Shown: positions 1 to 8,764 of the stretch, piece by piece
Layout: every line of letters starts with the position of its first letter
Numbering within the stretch: the first letter of the stretch is position 1
DNA from: Bacteroidota bacterium
GTDB lineage: Bacteria > Bacteroidota > Bacteroidia > Cytophagales > Microscillaceae
Reading direction: 5' to 3'
DNA length: 54,637 nt
Assembly (NCBI GenBank): GCA_004293265.1
Contig: RDXZ01000012.1
Location: 1-54,637 of the forward strand
Notes under the pieces: model-generated
What the model saw: only the letters and a program-made list of their open reading frames with translations
What the model was told of the DNA's origin: nothing
Database searches by the model: none
Translations under genes and position numbers: made by a program

Positions 1-3000
1 TTCTGCGCGTAAGTTCAAACTATTTGCCCATTCTGTTTTGATTTGCAATTGTATGCTTTCTGTGGTTGGATTAGGATAAATGACTAAAACCTCGTCTTTT
101 ATTTCTTCTTTGATAAATATAATTTTGCTGTATTCAAAAACTGCATCTGTATCGATTTGTTTCAAACGATAATAGTACGATTTTGTAGCATTTTCATCAG
201 AAAAAGTATATCTACGAGTTTGTGAACTATTGCCTGCACCATCTTTGAAACCAATGGTTGTAAAATTAATACCATCAAGGCTTCTTTGAATTTCAAAACC
301 CATATTTTTAGTTTCAGTAGCAGTTGTCCAACGTAAATCTACTTGATTTTGGCTGCTTCTTTGTCCATCAAAATTTACCCAACTTACTGCCAAAGACGAA
401 TTTAGACTACCAAAAATAAACTGACTAAATTCTGTAATCACATTGCCTGCACCTGTTGCACCTGTTGGAGGTCCTGCAAATCTAACACTTCCAAAACCTG
501 TCGCAGAAGCTACTGGGATTCCCCAAGTATTCCCTGTGGCGTTATCTGGTCTTTTGAATAGTTTGATATTGCTTGGAGTAGCCAAATCAGCCGCTGATAT
601 GGTATTGTTAGCAGGTACTTCAAATTTCATCTCGTCTAATCGAAAAAATGTTGTATTAGTACCATAATTACGGATGACCCAATAACAAGAAACAAAATTC
701 ATTCCTACTACATTTGGATAACTCTCAGGAGCGGTTTCTAATCGGGTAACTACTATGTCGCCATTTGGTACTATTCCGTTTCCAAAAGTAATTTGAAGCC
801 CTGAATTAACAAAATTTTGAACAGAATTTGGGGTAGTTACATTTAATCTTTGTACATATCCATCACCCAAAGGCTGGTCTGCATTTGCCCAAGACGCACT
901 ATTGAATAATTGTGCATCAGAGCCTAATTGTAAATCTTCTGTATAGATACCTGTTCCTTCATCAAAACGATAATAACTTACTAAGTTTTGAAAATTAGGG
1001 TGAGTATCATTGGCACGAAGATTCATCATATCTTTGATAGTGTTATCAGACAAGAGCGTATTCCAAATACGAACTTCATCTATGTACCCATTCCAATAAA
1101 TACTGCTTGCAAAGTTTTTTGCGATATTCATCAAAGTACCACCTGCCAATGTACCTGTTGCACCTGTACCTGATGCGTTTAATTTACCATTGACATACAA
1201 CTGAATTGCTCCTGTGGTACTGTTGCGAGTTACTGCTACGTGATTCCAAGTATCTACTGCCACAACAGCAGTGCTTTGAATGGTAGAAGGTGTGCCTGAT
1301 GCATCTCTTGTACCAAAAGCAAATTTATTGTTCAATAATGTAATGCCATAATCACTTTTGCTATTAGATGCTTCCATTGTAACGAAAGGTCTGCCTTGAT
1401 GCCAATTCGAGCCTGAAATAATGCTATTTGTTGGCATTTTTGTCCAAAATTCTATGGTAAAATCATTGCCTACAATAGGATTTCCTGTTTGTGCGTATTG
1501 ATTAGTACCATTGAATAATACCATTTGTCCACCATTTCTTGCATTGGAAGTAATAGCATTTCTTTCTGCCAAGATATATTCGCCTGTTGTAGAGGCTTGA
1601 CGCACTAATTTGGCTTGTAAGCGATTGATTACACCTCCGTATTGTGTCCAATCAAAATTTTGGTCATTTCTGCGTGCCAAACGCAAAGAATTAGGCTTCA
1701 CTACTTGTGTATTGGTAGCATATTGATAGGTCAAATCTGCTTTTGGATTAGTTCCGCCGACAATAAACATTCCAAAATAACGCGAATTATAAACACTTGC
1801 ATAATTGGCAGGTGCAGTAACATTATTGGGTGCTTGTTTGATTTTATAAATATGTACTCCTATGGGTGTACCTGAAAAATCATCAGCAGTCAAAACATCT
1901 GTATCGGTAAGCGTTACGCTTGAGCCTCCGTAGGTATTGGCACTTACATCACCAAGTGGTGCAGTAGAAGTTGCCCAAGTAGGCGAACTAACTAATATGC
2001 CATCTGTAGTAGCATTGTATGCTTCATTTTCAGTAACAGTACCTGTGTTTTCATCAAGTCGGAAATAGCCAACCAAACCTGCTTCAATGCCTGTCAATTT
2101 TGAACACATACTTGCTTGGATTTGTGGTTGGAGGCGGGCTGTATTCCAAATACTAACTTCATCTATTTGTCCATTGAAGGGGAAGTTATTGTCAGTACGT
2201 AAGCCAATTGTAAGATTATGTGTATTGGTGGTGATGGCAATAGAACCACCTGAACCTGTCGCTACCCCATCAATGTAGGTTTGAAAAGTCCCACTTGATG
2301 TAAAAACAGCAGCTATGTGTGTCCACTTTCCTACAGTCAAAGGTGTCCCACTAACCGAACCTGTTCCATTATATATCACCCCCAATTGCCCTGAACCCTG
2401 TAGGAATAAGGCATAACCCGTTGTGCCATCTGTTCGTGATATAACGTGCATTTGTGAGCCAAGTGCATTGATTTTTACCCAAGCCTCTAAAGTAAAGTTA
2501 TTGGTGTTGGTAAAATTATAAACGCTATTATTGGTAGCATTTATTTTCTTGCCTGCTGTGCCGTCAAACGTAAGTGTATTCCCACTGCCCGCAGGCAAGA
2601 TGGTAGAAGTCATTTTGATATTGGAATAACCTGAATAAACACTCCCGTCGTGTGACCTCACACGATACAAATAAACTGTATTTGGACTTAACCCTGTTAC
2701 ATTGTAAGAAGTAATATTACCTACAAATGGTGCGTTTATGGTATTATAAGTAGAACCGCCATCACTTGATAGGCTTAATTCATAATTAGTTGCCCCACCA
2801 ACCCCTGTCCAATTTGCCCTAAAACTCGTACTTGTTACATTGGTAGCCGTTACAGCACTGAAAACAGGACAAGAACCAGACACCGCATCACCAGTGATAG
2901 TCGTCCAGCCTCTGGTTGTAAGAAGTGTATTTCTTGCGCCAAAGCCTATGCAGTAGGTACGCCCTGTTGCACCCAAGGTTACGCCTGTAGGCGCACCTGC

Positions 3001-5556
3001 CTGTCCAGCCCAGCCTATCAGCGTAGCATCATAGTTGGCAGTATTTATACCGCAGTTATTGAGCATATTGGTCATAGCTACCCCTGCAGTTCTTAATTGC
3101 CAAGTACCTAAAGATTGGTTAAAAGCAGTAGCACCACTAAACATACTATTCATATCAGTTACAGCACTTGTATTCCAAGAGGATATGTTTTGGTTGAATA
3201 TAATATTACCTATAAACATACTACTCATATTGGTAACTGAGCTTGTATTCCAAGAGCCTATGGGTTGATTGAAGGCATCAGCACCATTAAACATCAAACT
3301 CATAGTTGTTACAGCACCTGTATTCCAAGAAGATATATTTTGATTGAACACAATAGCATTAAAAAACATGGTAGCCATGATAGTAACTGCACTTGTATTC
3401 CAATTCCCTATATTTTGATTAAAAGCAATGGCGCTACTAAACATAGCCTGCATATTTGTAACTGCACTTGTATTCCAAGCGTCTATATTTTGATTGAATG
3501 CAGAGGTATTGGCAAACATAAACCTCATATTTGTAACAGTACTTGTATTCCAGTTATTCATACTTGCATTGCCTGTGAAAGCAATGCAGCCTTGAAACAT
3601 ATTACTCAAATTCATACCTATAGCACTTAGATTAGGGGAATCGCTTGCATTTAATTGGAGGCTTGCACAACCATAAAAAGCACCACTCATCGAACCCCAA
3701 GCAATATTTCCCCACTGTTCTATGGTTCTGATTTTGGTTATATCGCCTATATTGTTAAAGAAAATACGTGGAAAAATACCCGTGATACTTACCATATAGG
3801 TATTGCCACTAGTCAAACCTGAGAAGGTAACATTGCCTGTTTGTCCTGAAACAGTAGCATTGCCTATAGTGCCTGTAGTAATGTTGGTACAAGTGGCTGT
3901 ATAATTGTAACCACCACCTGTGGTAGGTATAGTAATAGTTCCGCTTGCATCAGCCAACCAAGTAGTAATAAAAGGATTGAGGTCAGACGTATAGATAGAA
4001 AATTCTGCGGGGATACCTGATAATGCACTGGTTACTGTATAGTTGTTGCTCGAATAGGTAGTGGTCGTCAAATTCCAAACACTTGTGTACACATATACTT
4101 TGGAAGAAGGATTAATATTGCCTTGTGGATTTAAGAAAATAACATCTGAGGGTGGAGAAGTATTATTGACAAACCAAGAGCCAATCCCTGAATTAGGCAC
4201 TAACAAAGTAGGCGAACCAAAACGTACAGATGCACCTGCAGCTGAATTTGTAAGTCTAATAGACTGTGCTTTTGTAGCATTGCCCACAGGAAAATCAAGG
4301 TTTGCGTTTGATAAACTTCTTATAAGTACGCCCGCACCATTGGTTTCTATCCATCCATTTGTATAGGTAAGATTACTTGTTGCACCACCGTATGTAAGAT
4401 TGTTGTTACCTATTTGTAGCCTGCCTTGTGTAAGGATAAGCGAATTGCTGACTGTGAGCGAATTACTCAATGTTACTGTAACATTTGCATTACTTTTATT
4501 GATGATAAGGTTAGGCAAATTTGTTACATTGGTTGTGATATTTGTACCACCAAAAAAATTAATTGTACCTGTTATACTAAGCGTACCATTTTGCGTAAAA
4601 TTACCTCCAATATTGAGGGTATTTGCCCCCACGCCAAGTGTTGTAGTAATACCCACAGATAAATCTCCATTGACAGTAGTTGTGCCTGATAGATTTTTGG
4701 TTACTGCACCTCCACCAAGATTAAGATGATGATAGGTACTTGCTCTTATGGATTGTGTACTTCCTGAATCATAATACACCAAATTACCACTTGCTGTACA
4801 ATTGAAAGTAGAAACAGTAGATGCAGCACTTGCACCATGTCTAAAAAAAGCATTTGTACCATTTATAAAACTACCCGTTCCAGACATGTCATTTACAGTC
4901 AAAGTGCGAGGGTTTTGAATATTATTGATAAGCGTGCCTAATATATTCAATGCACTGCTACCATTCATACCTACATTTCCACCTGCGTTGGCTATGGTTA
5001 CTGTTGTACCTGCAGATATCTGACCACCTCCACCTCCTGCATTCCCAAATACCATACTATTAGTAGGAGTAATGGTAAGATTATTTGTAAAAAGGTAACT
5101 GACCGCACTATTCAAATTAAAAGTACCCATGTTGGTAATATTACCACCAAAATACCAAGTATTGATACCTGTGGATTGTACCGTTCCTCCTACATTTACT
5201 GTAAAAGTGCCACCGAAAGTACTATTTCCACCTGCAATATTATCATCTAAAATTCCATTTACGATTGTAGCCCCTGTTACATTTAAGTTGTAAGCATCTA
5301 AACGCAATGTCCCAGTCACTGTAAGTGACCCTAAATTGTTTGTGTTAACATCAAGGGTAACTATATGCCCTGATGCAATAACCACATTAGCGCCTGGAGG
5401 AGGCACAATTCCACCTGTCCAGAGAGCAGGAGTATTCCAACTTCCTGCGCCTGTGCTTGTAATTTGTGCAAATCCTTGCGAAAAATACAAAAAAAACAAC
5501 AACAAAGTTGTAAAAAAATAATTAAAATTATTTTGTTTTAAAGTACAGTACTTCAT
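1..5556 (-). CDS. Giant T9SS-exported surface protein with BspA-like repeats, FN3 and LamG domains (3' end beyond window)
   Basis: The frame is open from an ATG at 5556 to base 1, 1,852 codons with no stop; I checked the frame at many points. It is missing from the ORF track because it has no stop inside the window. It starts with a signal peptide ending near FSQGFAQ. Residues about 30-600 look like a G8-like, beta-rich adhesin region (GSWNTPALWTGG at its start). Residues about 660-810 hold BspA-like (DUF285) repeats of 25 residues. An FN3-like domain follows (about 895-980), then two concanavalin/LamG-like domains (about 985-1155 and 1345-1530, each with an ID/EVxIWNT motif). The last visible residues (VYPNP-type motif, about 1820) begin a type A T9SS sorting domain, so only a short piece should be missing. 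A role as adhesin or cell-surface scaffold is inferred. Plus-strand ORFs in this interval are shadows. Confidence 0.9.
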   Translation of the reverse strand, partial: MKYCTLKQNNFNYFFTTLLLFFLYFSQGFAQITSTGAGSWNTPALWTGGIVPPPGANVVIASGHIVTLDVNTNNLGSLTVTGTLRLDAYNLNVTGATIVNGILDDNIAGGNSTFGGTFTVNVGGTVQSTGINTWYFGGNITNMGTFNLNSAVSYLFTNNLTITPTNSMVFGNAGGGGGQISAGTTVTIANAGGNVGMNGSSALNILGTLINNIQNPRTLTVNDMSGTGSFINGTNAFFRHGASAASTVSTFNCTASGNLVYYDSGSTQSIRASTYHHLNLGGGAVTKNLSGTTTVNGDLSVGITTTLGVGANTLNIGGNFTQNGTLSITGTINFFGGTNITTNVTNLPNLIINKSNANVTVTLSNSLTVSNSLILTQGRLQIGNNNLTYGGATSNLTYTNGWIETNGAGVLIRSLSNANLDFPVGNATKAQSIRLTNSAAGASVRFGSPTLLVPNSGIGSWFVNNTSPPSDVIFLNPQGNINPSSKVYVYTSVWNLTTTTYSSNNYTVTSALSGIPAEFSIYTSDLNPFITTWLADASGTITIPTTGGGYNYTATCTNITTGTIGNATVSGQTGNVTFSGLTSGNTYMVSITGIFPRIFFNNIGDITKIRTIEQWGNIAWGSMSGAFYGCASLQLNASDSPNLSAIGMNLSNMFQGCIAFTGNASMNNWNTSTVTNMRFMFANTSAFNQNIDAWNTSAVTNMQAMFSSAIAFNQNIGNWNTSAVTIMATMFFNAIVFNQNISSWNTGAVTTMSLMFNGADAFNQPIGSWNTSSVTNMSSMFIGNIIFNQNISSWNTSAVTDMNSMFSGATAFNQSLGTWQLRTAGVAMTNMLNNCGINTANYDATLIGWAGQAGAPTGVTLGATGRTYCIGFGARNTLLTTRGWTTITGDAVSGSCPVFSAVTATNVTSTSFRANWTGVGGATNYELSLSSDGGSTYNTINAPFVGNITSYNVTGLSPNTVYLYRVRSHDGSVYSGYSNIKMTSTILPAGSGNTLTFDGTAGKKINATNNSVYNFTNTNNFTLEAWVKINALGSQMHVISRTDGTTGYALFLQGSGQLGVIYNGTGSVSGTPLTVGKWTHIAAVFTSSGTFQTYIDGVATGSGGSIAITTNTHNLTIGLRTDNNFPFNGQIDEVSIWNTARLQPQIQASMCSKLTGIEAGLVGYFRLDENTGTVTENEAYNATTDGILVSSPTWATSTAPLGDVSANTYGGSSVTLTDTDVLTADDFSGTPIGVHIYKIKQAPNNVTAPANYASVYNSRYFGMFIVGGTNPKADLTYQYATNTQVVKPNSLRLARRNDQNFDWTQYGGVINRLQAKLVRQASTTGEYILAERNAITSNARNGGQMVLFNGTNQYAQTGNPIVGNDFTIEFWTKMPTNSIISGSNWHQGRPFVTMEASNSKSDYGITLLNNKFAFGTRDASGTPSTIQSTAVVAVDTWNHVAVTRNSTTGAIQLYVNGKLNASGTGATGTLAGGTLMNIAKNFASSIYWNGYIDEVRIWNTLLSDNTIKDMMNLRANDTHPNFQNLVSYYRFDEGTGIYTEDLQLGSDAQLFNSASWANADQPLGDGYVQRLNVTTPNSVQNFVNSGLQITFGNGIVPNGDIVVTRLETAPESYPNVVGMNFVSCYWVIRNYGTNTTFFRLDEMKFEVPANNTISAADLATPSNIKLFKRPDNATGNTWGIPVASATGFGSVRFAGPPTGATGAGNVITEFSQFIFGSLNSSLAVSWVNFDGQRSSQNQVDLRWTTATETKNMGFEIQRSLDGINFTTIGFKDGAGNSSQTRRYTFSDENATKSYYYRLKQIDTDAVFEYSKIIFIKEEIKDEVLVIYPNPTTESIQLQIKTEWANSLNLRAE
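3121..3570 (-). repeat. In-gene tandem repeat, 75-bp period (BspA-like, 25 residues)
   Basis: The anchor tattcc recurs at 3171, 3246, 3321, 3396, 3471 and 3546, exactly 75 bp apart. Each unit encodes a variant of WNTSAVTNMxxMFxxAxxFNQNI, the BspA/DUF285 leucine-rich-like repeat. The strict spacing indicates duplication of whole units and a potential for copy-number change by recombination. Confidence 0.9.
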
Positions 5557-5992
5557 AATTTTTTTATGATTTAATAGGGTGAAAAATAAATTTTAATGAA
5601 AAAGGTTCTACTAAGATTTATACGAAAAATAAAAATTATAGCACACATTTTCAGTATGACGTACTATAAGGCAATAAAATTATTAAAATTTATAATTTAA
5701 TATATAAGTGTAACGTTGAATTGTGAAATAAGTTCACTTTTTTTGGAACCAAAAACTAAGGTAGTTTTATTTATAGTACTATTTTATTTTCAAAAAAATC
5801 TTAAAAATAAGGTATAAACTCTTGTTTTACTGCTTTTACTCTATCAAATGAAATTACTTCTATTTATTCAAAGTGATAGTAAACGTCAAAAATATAAATA
5901 TTATTTTTTATTTTTATAACAAAATAAAGAAAAATTGAACTATGTTAAAAAATTATTCTCAATATAAAGAATATGCAAAACCAATATAAATA
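5557..5992. other. Intergenic region between divergent genes (436 bp)
   Basis: Very AT-rich. It must carry the promoter of the giant surface-protein gene (leftward) and of the hydrolase (rightward). The best Bacteroidota -7 match is TATTTTTG on the minus strand (plus coordinates 5887-5894), but it lies about 330 bp from the surface-protein start and its -33 partner is poor. No gene or clear hairpin was seen. Confidence 0.4.
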
Positions 5993-6808
5993 ATGAAGAA
6001 ATTAGTCATAAAAATAATCTCAAGTATTTTTCCTAATCAGGTAGCCTCATTTGCATACAAGCAATTAACAAATCCTCAAATCACAAAATTAAGGTCTAAC
6101 GAATTAGTAGTTTTGGATAAATCAGAAAAAGAAATATTAAAATTCCAAGACTTTGATATTCAACTTTATACATGGAAAGGCGGTAGTGATAAAGTTTTAC
6201 TAATTCATGGCTGGGAAGGGCAAGCCGGTAATTTTGCAGATATAATTGAAAAACTAATCGAACAAAACTATACTGTATATGCTTTTGACGCACCTTCGCA
6301 TGGTTTTAGCAGTAAAGGAAAAACAAGCCTATTTGAATTTACCGAATTGGTCGCAATACTTATTCGAAAGTATGGGGTAACAAAATTGATTAGTCATTCA
6401 TTTGGAGGAGTTGCTACCACTTATGCACTATTTAATAATCAAGACATAAAAATCAATAAATATTTACTTTTGACTGTTCCTGACAAATTTATTGAACGAA
6501 TAAATGATGTTGTGGAACAAGTTGGCGTAACTGAAAAAGTTAAAAATAAACTTATTAGCCGTTTGGAGAAAGAAACGAAACTTAATATCAATGATTTGAA
6601 TGTAAGTGATTTTGTAAAAGTTATTGATGTTAAACAATCATTAATCATTCACGATGCAAAAGACACAGTGATTCCAATTAAGCGTGCAAAAAATGTATTC
6701 AATCAATGGAAAAATTCACAATTTTTAGAAATAGAAGGAACAGGACATTTTAGAATATTGAGAACAGAATCAGTCATCGAAAAAACATTGGAGTTTCTAA
6801 AAGACTAA
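5993..6808 (+). CDS. Alpha/beta hydrolase
   Basis: 271 residues with the alpha/beta-hydrolase fold signatures in order: oxyanion motif LIHGWEG (about 70-76), FDAPSHGFS (about 99-107), nucleophile elbow SHSFGG with Ser136, an acid in HDAKDTVIP near 220 and the catalytic His in EGTGHFR near 253. The elbow starts with Ser rather than the usual Gly. The substrate cannot be told. It is a single gene, followed by a hairpin terminator and a minus-strand regulator. Confidence 0.8.
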   Translation: MKKLVIKIISSIFPNQVASFAYKQLTNPQITKLRSNELVVLDKSEKEILKFQDFDIQLYTWKGGSDKVLLIHGWEGQAGNFADIIEKLIEQNYTVYAFDAPSHGFSSKGKTSLFEFTELVAILIRKYGVTKLISHSFGGVATTYALFNNQDIKINKYLLLTVPDKFIERINDVVEQVGVTEKVKNKLISRLEKETKLNINDLNVSDFVKVIDVKQSLIIHDAKDTVIPIKRAKNVFNQWKNSQFLEIEGTGHFRILRTESVIEKTLEFLKD

Positions 6809-6841
6809 ATTATTACCTTGATTATCAATTATTGAATGACA

Positions 6842-6882
6842 AAAAAGCTCTCAAAATAAGATTATTATGATGAAAGCTTTTT
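6842..6882 (+). terminator. Rho-independent terminator after the hydrolase
   Basis: AAAAAGCT (6842-6849) pairs with AGCTTTTT (6875-6882), with a further TCA/TGA pairing inside after one mismatch. It lies between converging genes and ends in T-rich sequence, so it may act in both directions. Confidence 0.55.
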
Positions 6883-6932
6883 GGTTTTATTGTAGGATTA
6901 GTATCAAAATTGACATATTTAAGTTATTGAAA

Positions 6933-7817
6933 TCAAACATTTCTTTCTACTAAATCGATTAAATCTTCTATTTTATTAATCAAAGTTACATTTTCAGGGG
7001 TTTTCCAATCTTGTCCGACAACTTTATAACCACTCATCAAAATCGTAGATGTTGGAAAAGTATTTGAAAGTCTATTAATATAATTTTGCATACCTTCTTC
7101 GATAGGTGCGGCAGTAACAATAGTCATAATATATTCGGGTTGGTGCAATTTACAGACTCTTTCCAAATCGACAAAAGGCAAACTTTGTCCCAAATAAATT
7201 ACTTTATGATTGCGTGTTTTGATAATATAATTAGCAAAAAGTAAAGAAAGTTCGTGCATCTCTCCCTCAGGCAAATAAAGTAAATATTTAGAGGCATTTT
7301 TTTCAGGGTGAATTACTTGTCCATCAATAGCAACGATTAGTTTTTGTCTGACCAAATTTGTAATAAAATGCTCTTGTGCTGGATTGATAGCACCTGTTTG
7401 CCACAAAAAACCAATTCTAATCAAAAAAGGATAAATAACTTGTAACATTGTGCGTTCAAAACCCATTTGTAAAGCATTAGTACCAATCAATTTTTCAAAT
7501 CTTTCTTCATCTAAATCAATCATTGCCAAAGTCAATGCTTGTACTTGTTCGTCTGCTTTTGTACTTTTATCTGTGATTCTAAACACCTCATTTTTCATAT
7601 CTTCAGGGCTCATTTCTGCGATATGCGAAATTTTGTGGTCATTATCTTTCAAAAGAGAAATATTTAAAATCAATTTTAAGTCTTCATCATCATAATATCT
7701 GATATTTGAATCAGTGCGTTTAGGTGTAACAATATTATAACGTTGTTCCCAAATACGCAAAGTATGTGCTTTGATGCCTGATAAATGTTCTAAATCTCTG
7801 ATAGAATATAAACTCAT
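6933..7817 (-). CDS. MerR-type regulator with B12-binding domain (CarH/LitR-like)
   Basis: 294 residues. Residues 1-70 are a MerR-type winged helix (YSIRDLEHLSGIKAHTLRIWEQRY); residues about 90-165 match the helical cap of B12-binding light sensors, and 175-290 the Rossmann-like cobalamin domain. Trp139, Glu149-His150 (QEH) and Glu186-x-His188 (GEMHEL) sit where CarH keeps its cap Trp, cap EH and lower-ligand His; the Gly of the classic ExHxxG motif is Ser191. CarH-type proteins repress carotenoid genes in the dark through adenosylcobalamin and release DNA in light. The neighbour cruF and nearby crtZ support such a role here, which is inferred. A perfect dyad lies just upstream. Confidence 0.8.
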   Translation of the reverse strand: MSLYSIRDLEHLSGIKAHTLRIWEQRYNIVTPKRTDSNIRYYDDEDLKLILNISLLKDNDHKISHIAEMSPEDMKNEVFRITDKSTKADEQVQALTLAMIDLDEERFEKLIGTNALQMGFERTMLQVIYPFLIRIGFLWQTGAINPAQEHFITNLVRQKLIVAIDGQVIHPEKNASKYLLYLPEGEMHELSLLFANYIIKTRNHKVIYLGQSLPFVDLERVCKLHQPEYIMTIVTAAPIEEGMQNYINRLSNTFPTSTILMSGYKVVGQDWKTPENVTLINKIEDLIDLVERNV

Positions 7818-7843
7818 AATTTTTATGTTTTATTGTCGTTATC

Positions 7844-7861
7844 TAATGCAAAATAGCATTA
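7844..7861 (-). promoter_or_regulatory. 18-bp inverted repeat upstream of the MerR/B12 gene (putative operator)
   Basis: TAATGC-AAAATA-GCATTA is a perfect 6-bp-arm dyad lying 26 bp before the regulator's start codon. On the minus strand its centre reads TATTTTGC, close to the -7 consensus. This is where a MerR-type autoregulator would bind. No second copy was seen upstream of cruF or crtZ. Confidence 0.45.
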
Positions 7862-8021
7862 AAATCATATATTTTTTTATTTTGATAAATTTCACTTTAA
7901 AATCTAAAAAGTAAATAAATTATTTATCGAAACAATAAGGTTGGTAAATAAAAATATATAATTAGATAACTTTATTATGATTAAAATTGTTTAAAAAAAA
8001 TAAAAAAATATTGCTTTTTTT

Positions 8022-8684
8022 TTATTTTAGATATAAAATTATGAAATAGTTGATAAAAAAGAAAGAAAGTTGAATGAAATAAAGCGGAATAGCAAGATAA
8101 TTTTTTCTTTTCAAATGGATATGAAAAAAAATAAAAGAAAGTAACAAAGCACTAAACCACCAACCCATAAAATTTTGAACAGGAATAATATTTTTTTCCC
8201 ATTGCCACAAATGAAAATGAATAGCAAAAGGTTCAATAAAATAGTCTAAAAACGTCATCAAAGTAGCTACCACACAAGATTTTAAGAAAATAGAGTCATT
8301 GTTTTTGATTAAAAAATCTGCAATATGAGCCGAACAATATATCAACATTACCCAATTCAAACCAATCAACAAAGGAACTTCTGCTATTTTAATTCCTAAA
8401 GCCCATTCATATTGATATTTTCCAAAGATAATTCCTGTATGTACGCCCAGAACTTCTATCAAAAAACCACCTAAGGCAATCAATAAAGAAGCAATGATAA
8501 ATTTTTTTTCAATATGAATATGGAATGAAAACAAAATAATATTTGTTAAAATTAAATTAAAGCCAATTAAATATTGAAAATAAGGAAAACTTACTTGCCA
8601 ATGCAAACCAATGATGCCTGCGATGTGCATCACTATCAATAAAAAAATAAATAATTTGTAGTGTTGTAGAAGATATTTTTGCAT
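8022..8684 (-). CDS. cruF: Carotenoid 1,2-hydratase-like membrane protein (CruF/DUF422)
   Basis: 220 residues with about seven hydrophobic segments. Family motifs are visible: EVLGVHTGIIFGKYQYE (about 80-96), PLLIGLNW (about 107-114) and DYFIEPFAIHF (about 150-160). CruF-type enzymes add water to the psi end of acyclic or monocyclic carotenoids, giving 1'-hydroxy end groups as in saproxanthin, myxol or flexixanthin. With CrtZ elsewhere in the window this suggests a hydroxylated monocyclic carotenoid in the membrane. The gene lies upstream of, and in line with, the MerR/B12 regulator. Confidence 0.8.
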   Translation of the reverse strand: MQKYLLQHYKLFIFLLIVMHIAGIIGLHWQVSFPYFQYLIGFNLILTNIILFSFHIHIEKKFIIASLLIALGGFLIEVLGVHTGIIFGKYQYEWALGIKIAEVPLLIGLNWVMLIYCSAHIADFLIKNNDSIFLKSCVVATLMTFLDYFIEPFAIHFHLWQWEKNIIPVQNFMGWWFSALLLSFIFFHIHLKRKNYLAIPLYFIQLSFFFINYFIILYLK

Positions 8685-8764
8685 ATTATTCTAACTATAA
8701 ATTAAATTAATTTGTTTTGGCTTTTAGTTTTCTTTTTTTTGTTAGTTTTCAAGTGATTATATTT

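Noticed and set aside
3121-3570. 75-bp periodic repeats as a CRISPR array
   Set aside because: Repeats have no unique spacers, stay in frame and encode BspA-like units.
443-5521. Plus-strand ORFs at 443, 988, 1642, 2087, 3035, 3265, 4061, 4400, 4426 and 5336
   Set aside because: All lie inside the intact minus-strand surface-protein frame; their translations are low-complexity shadows of the repeats.
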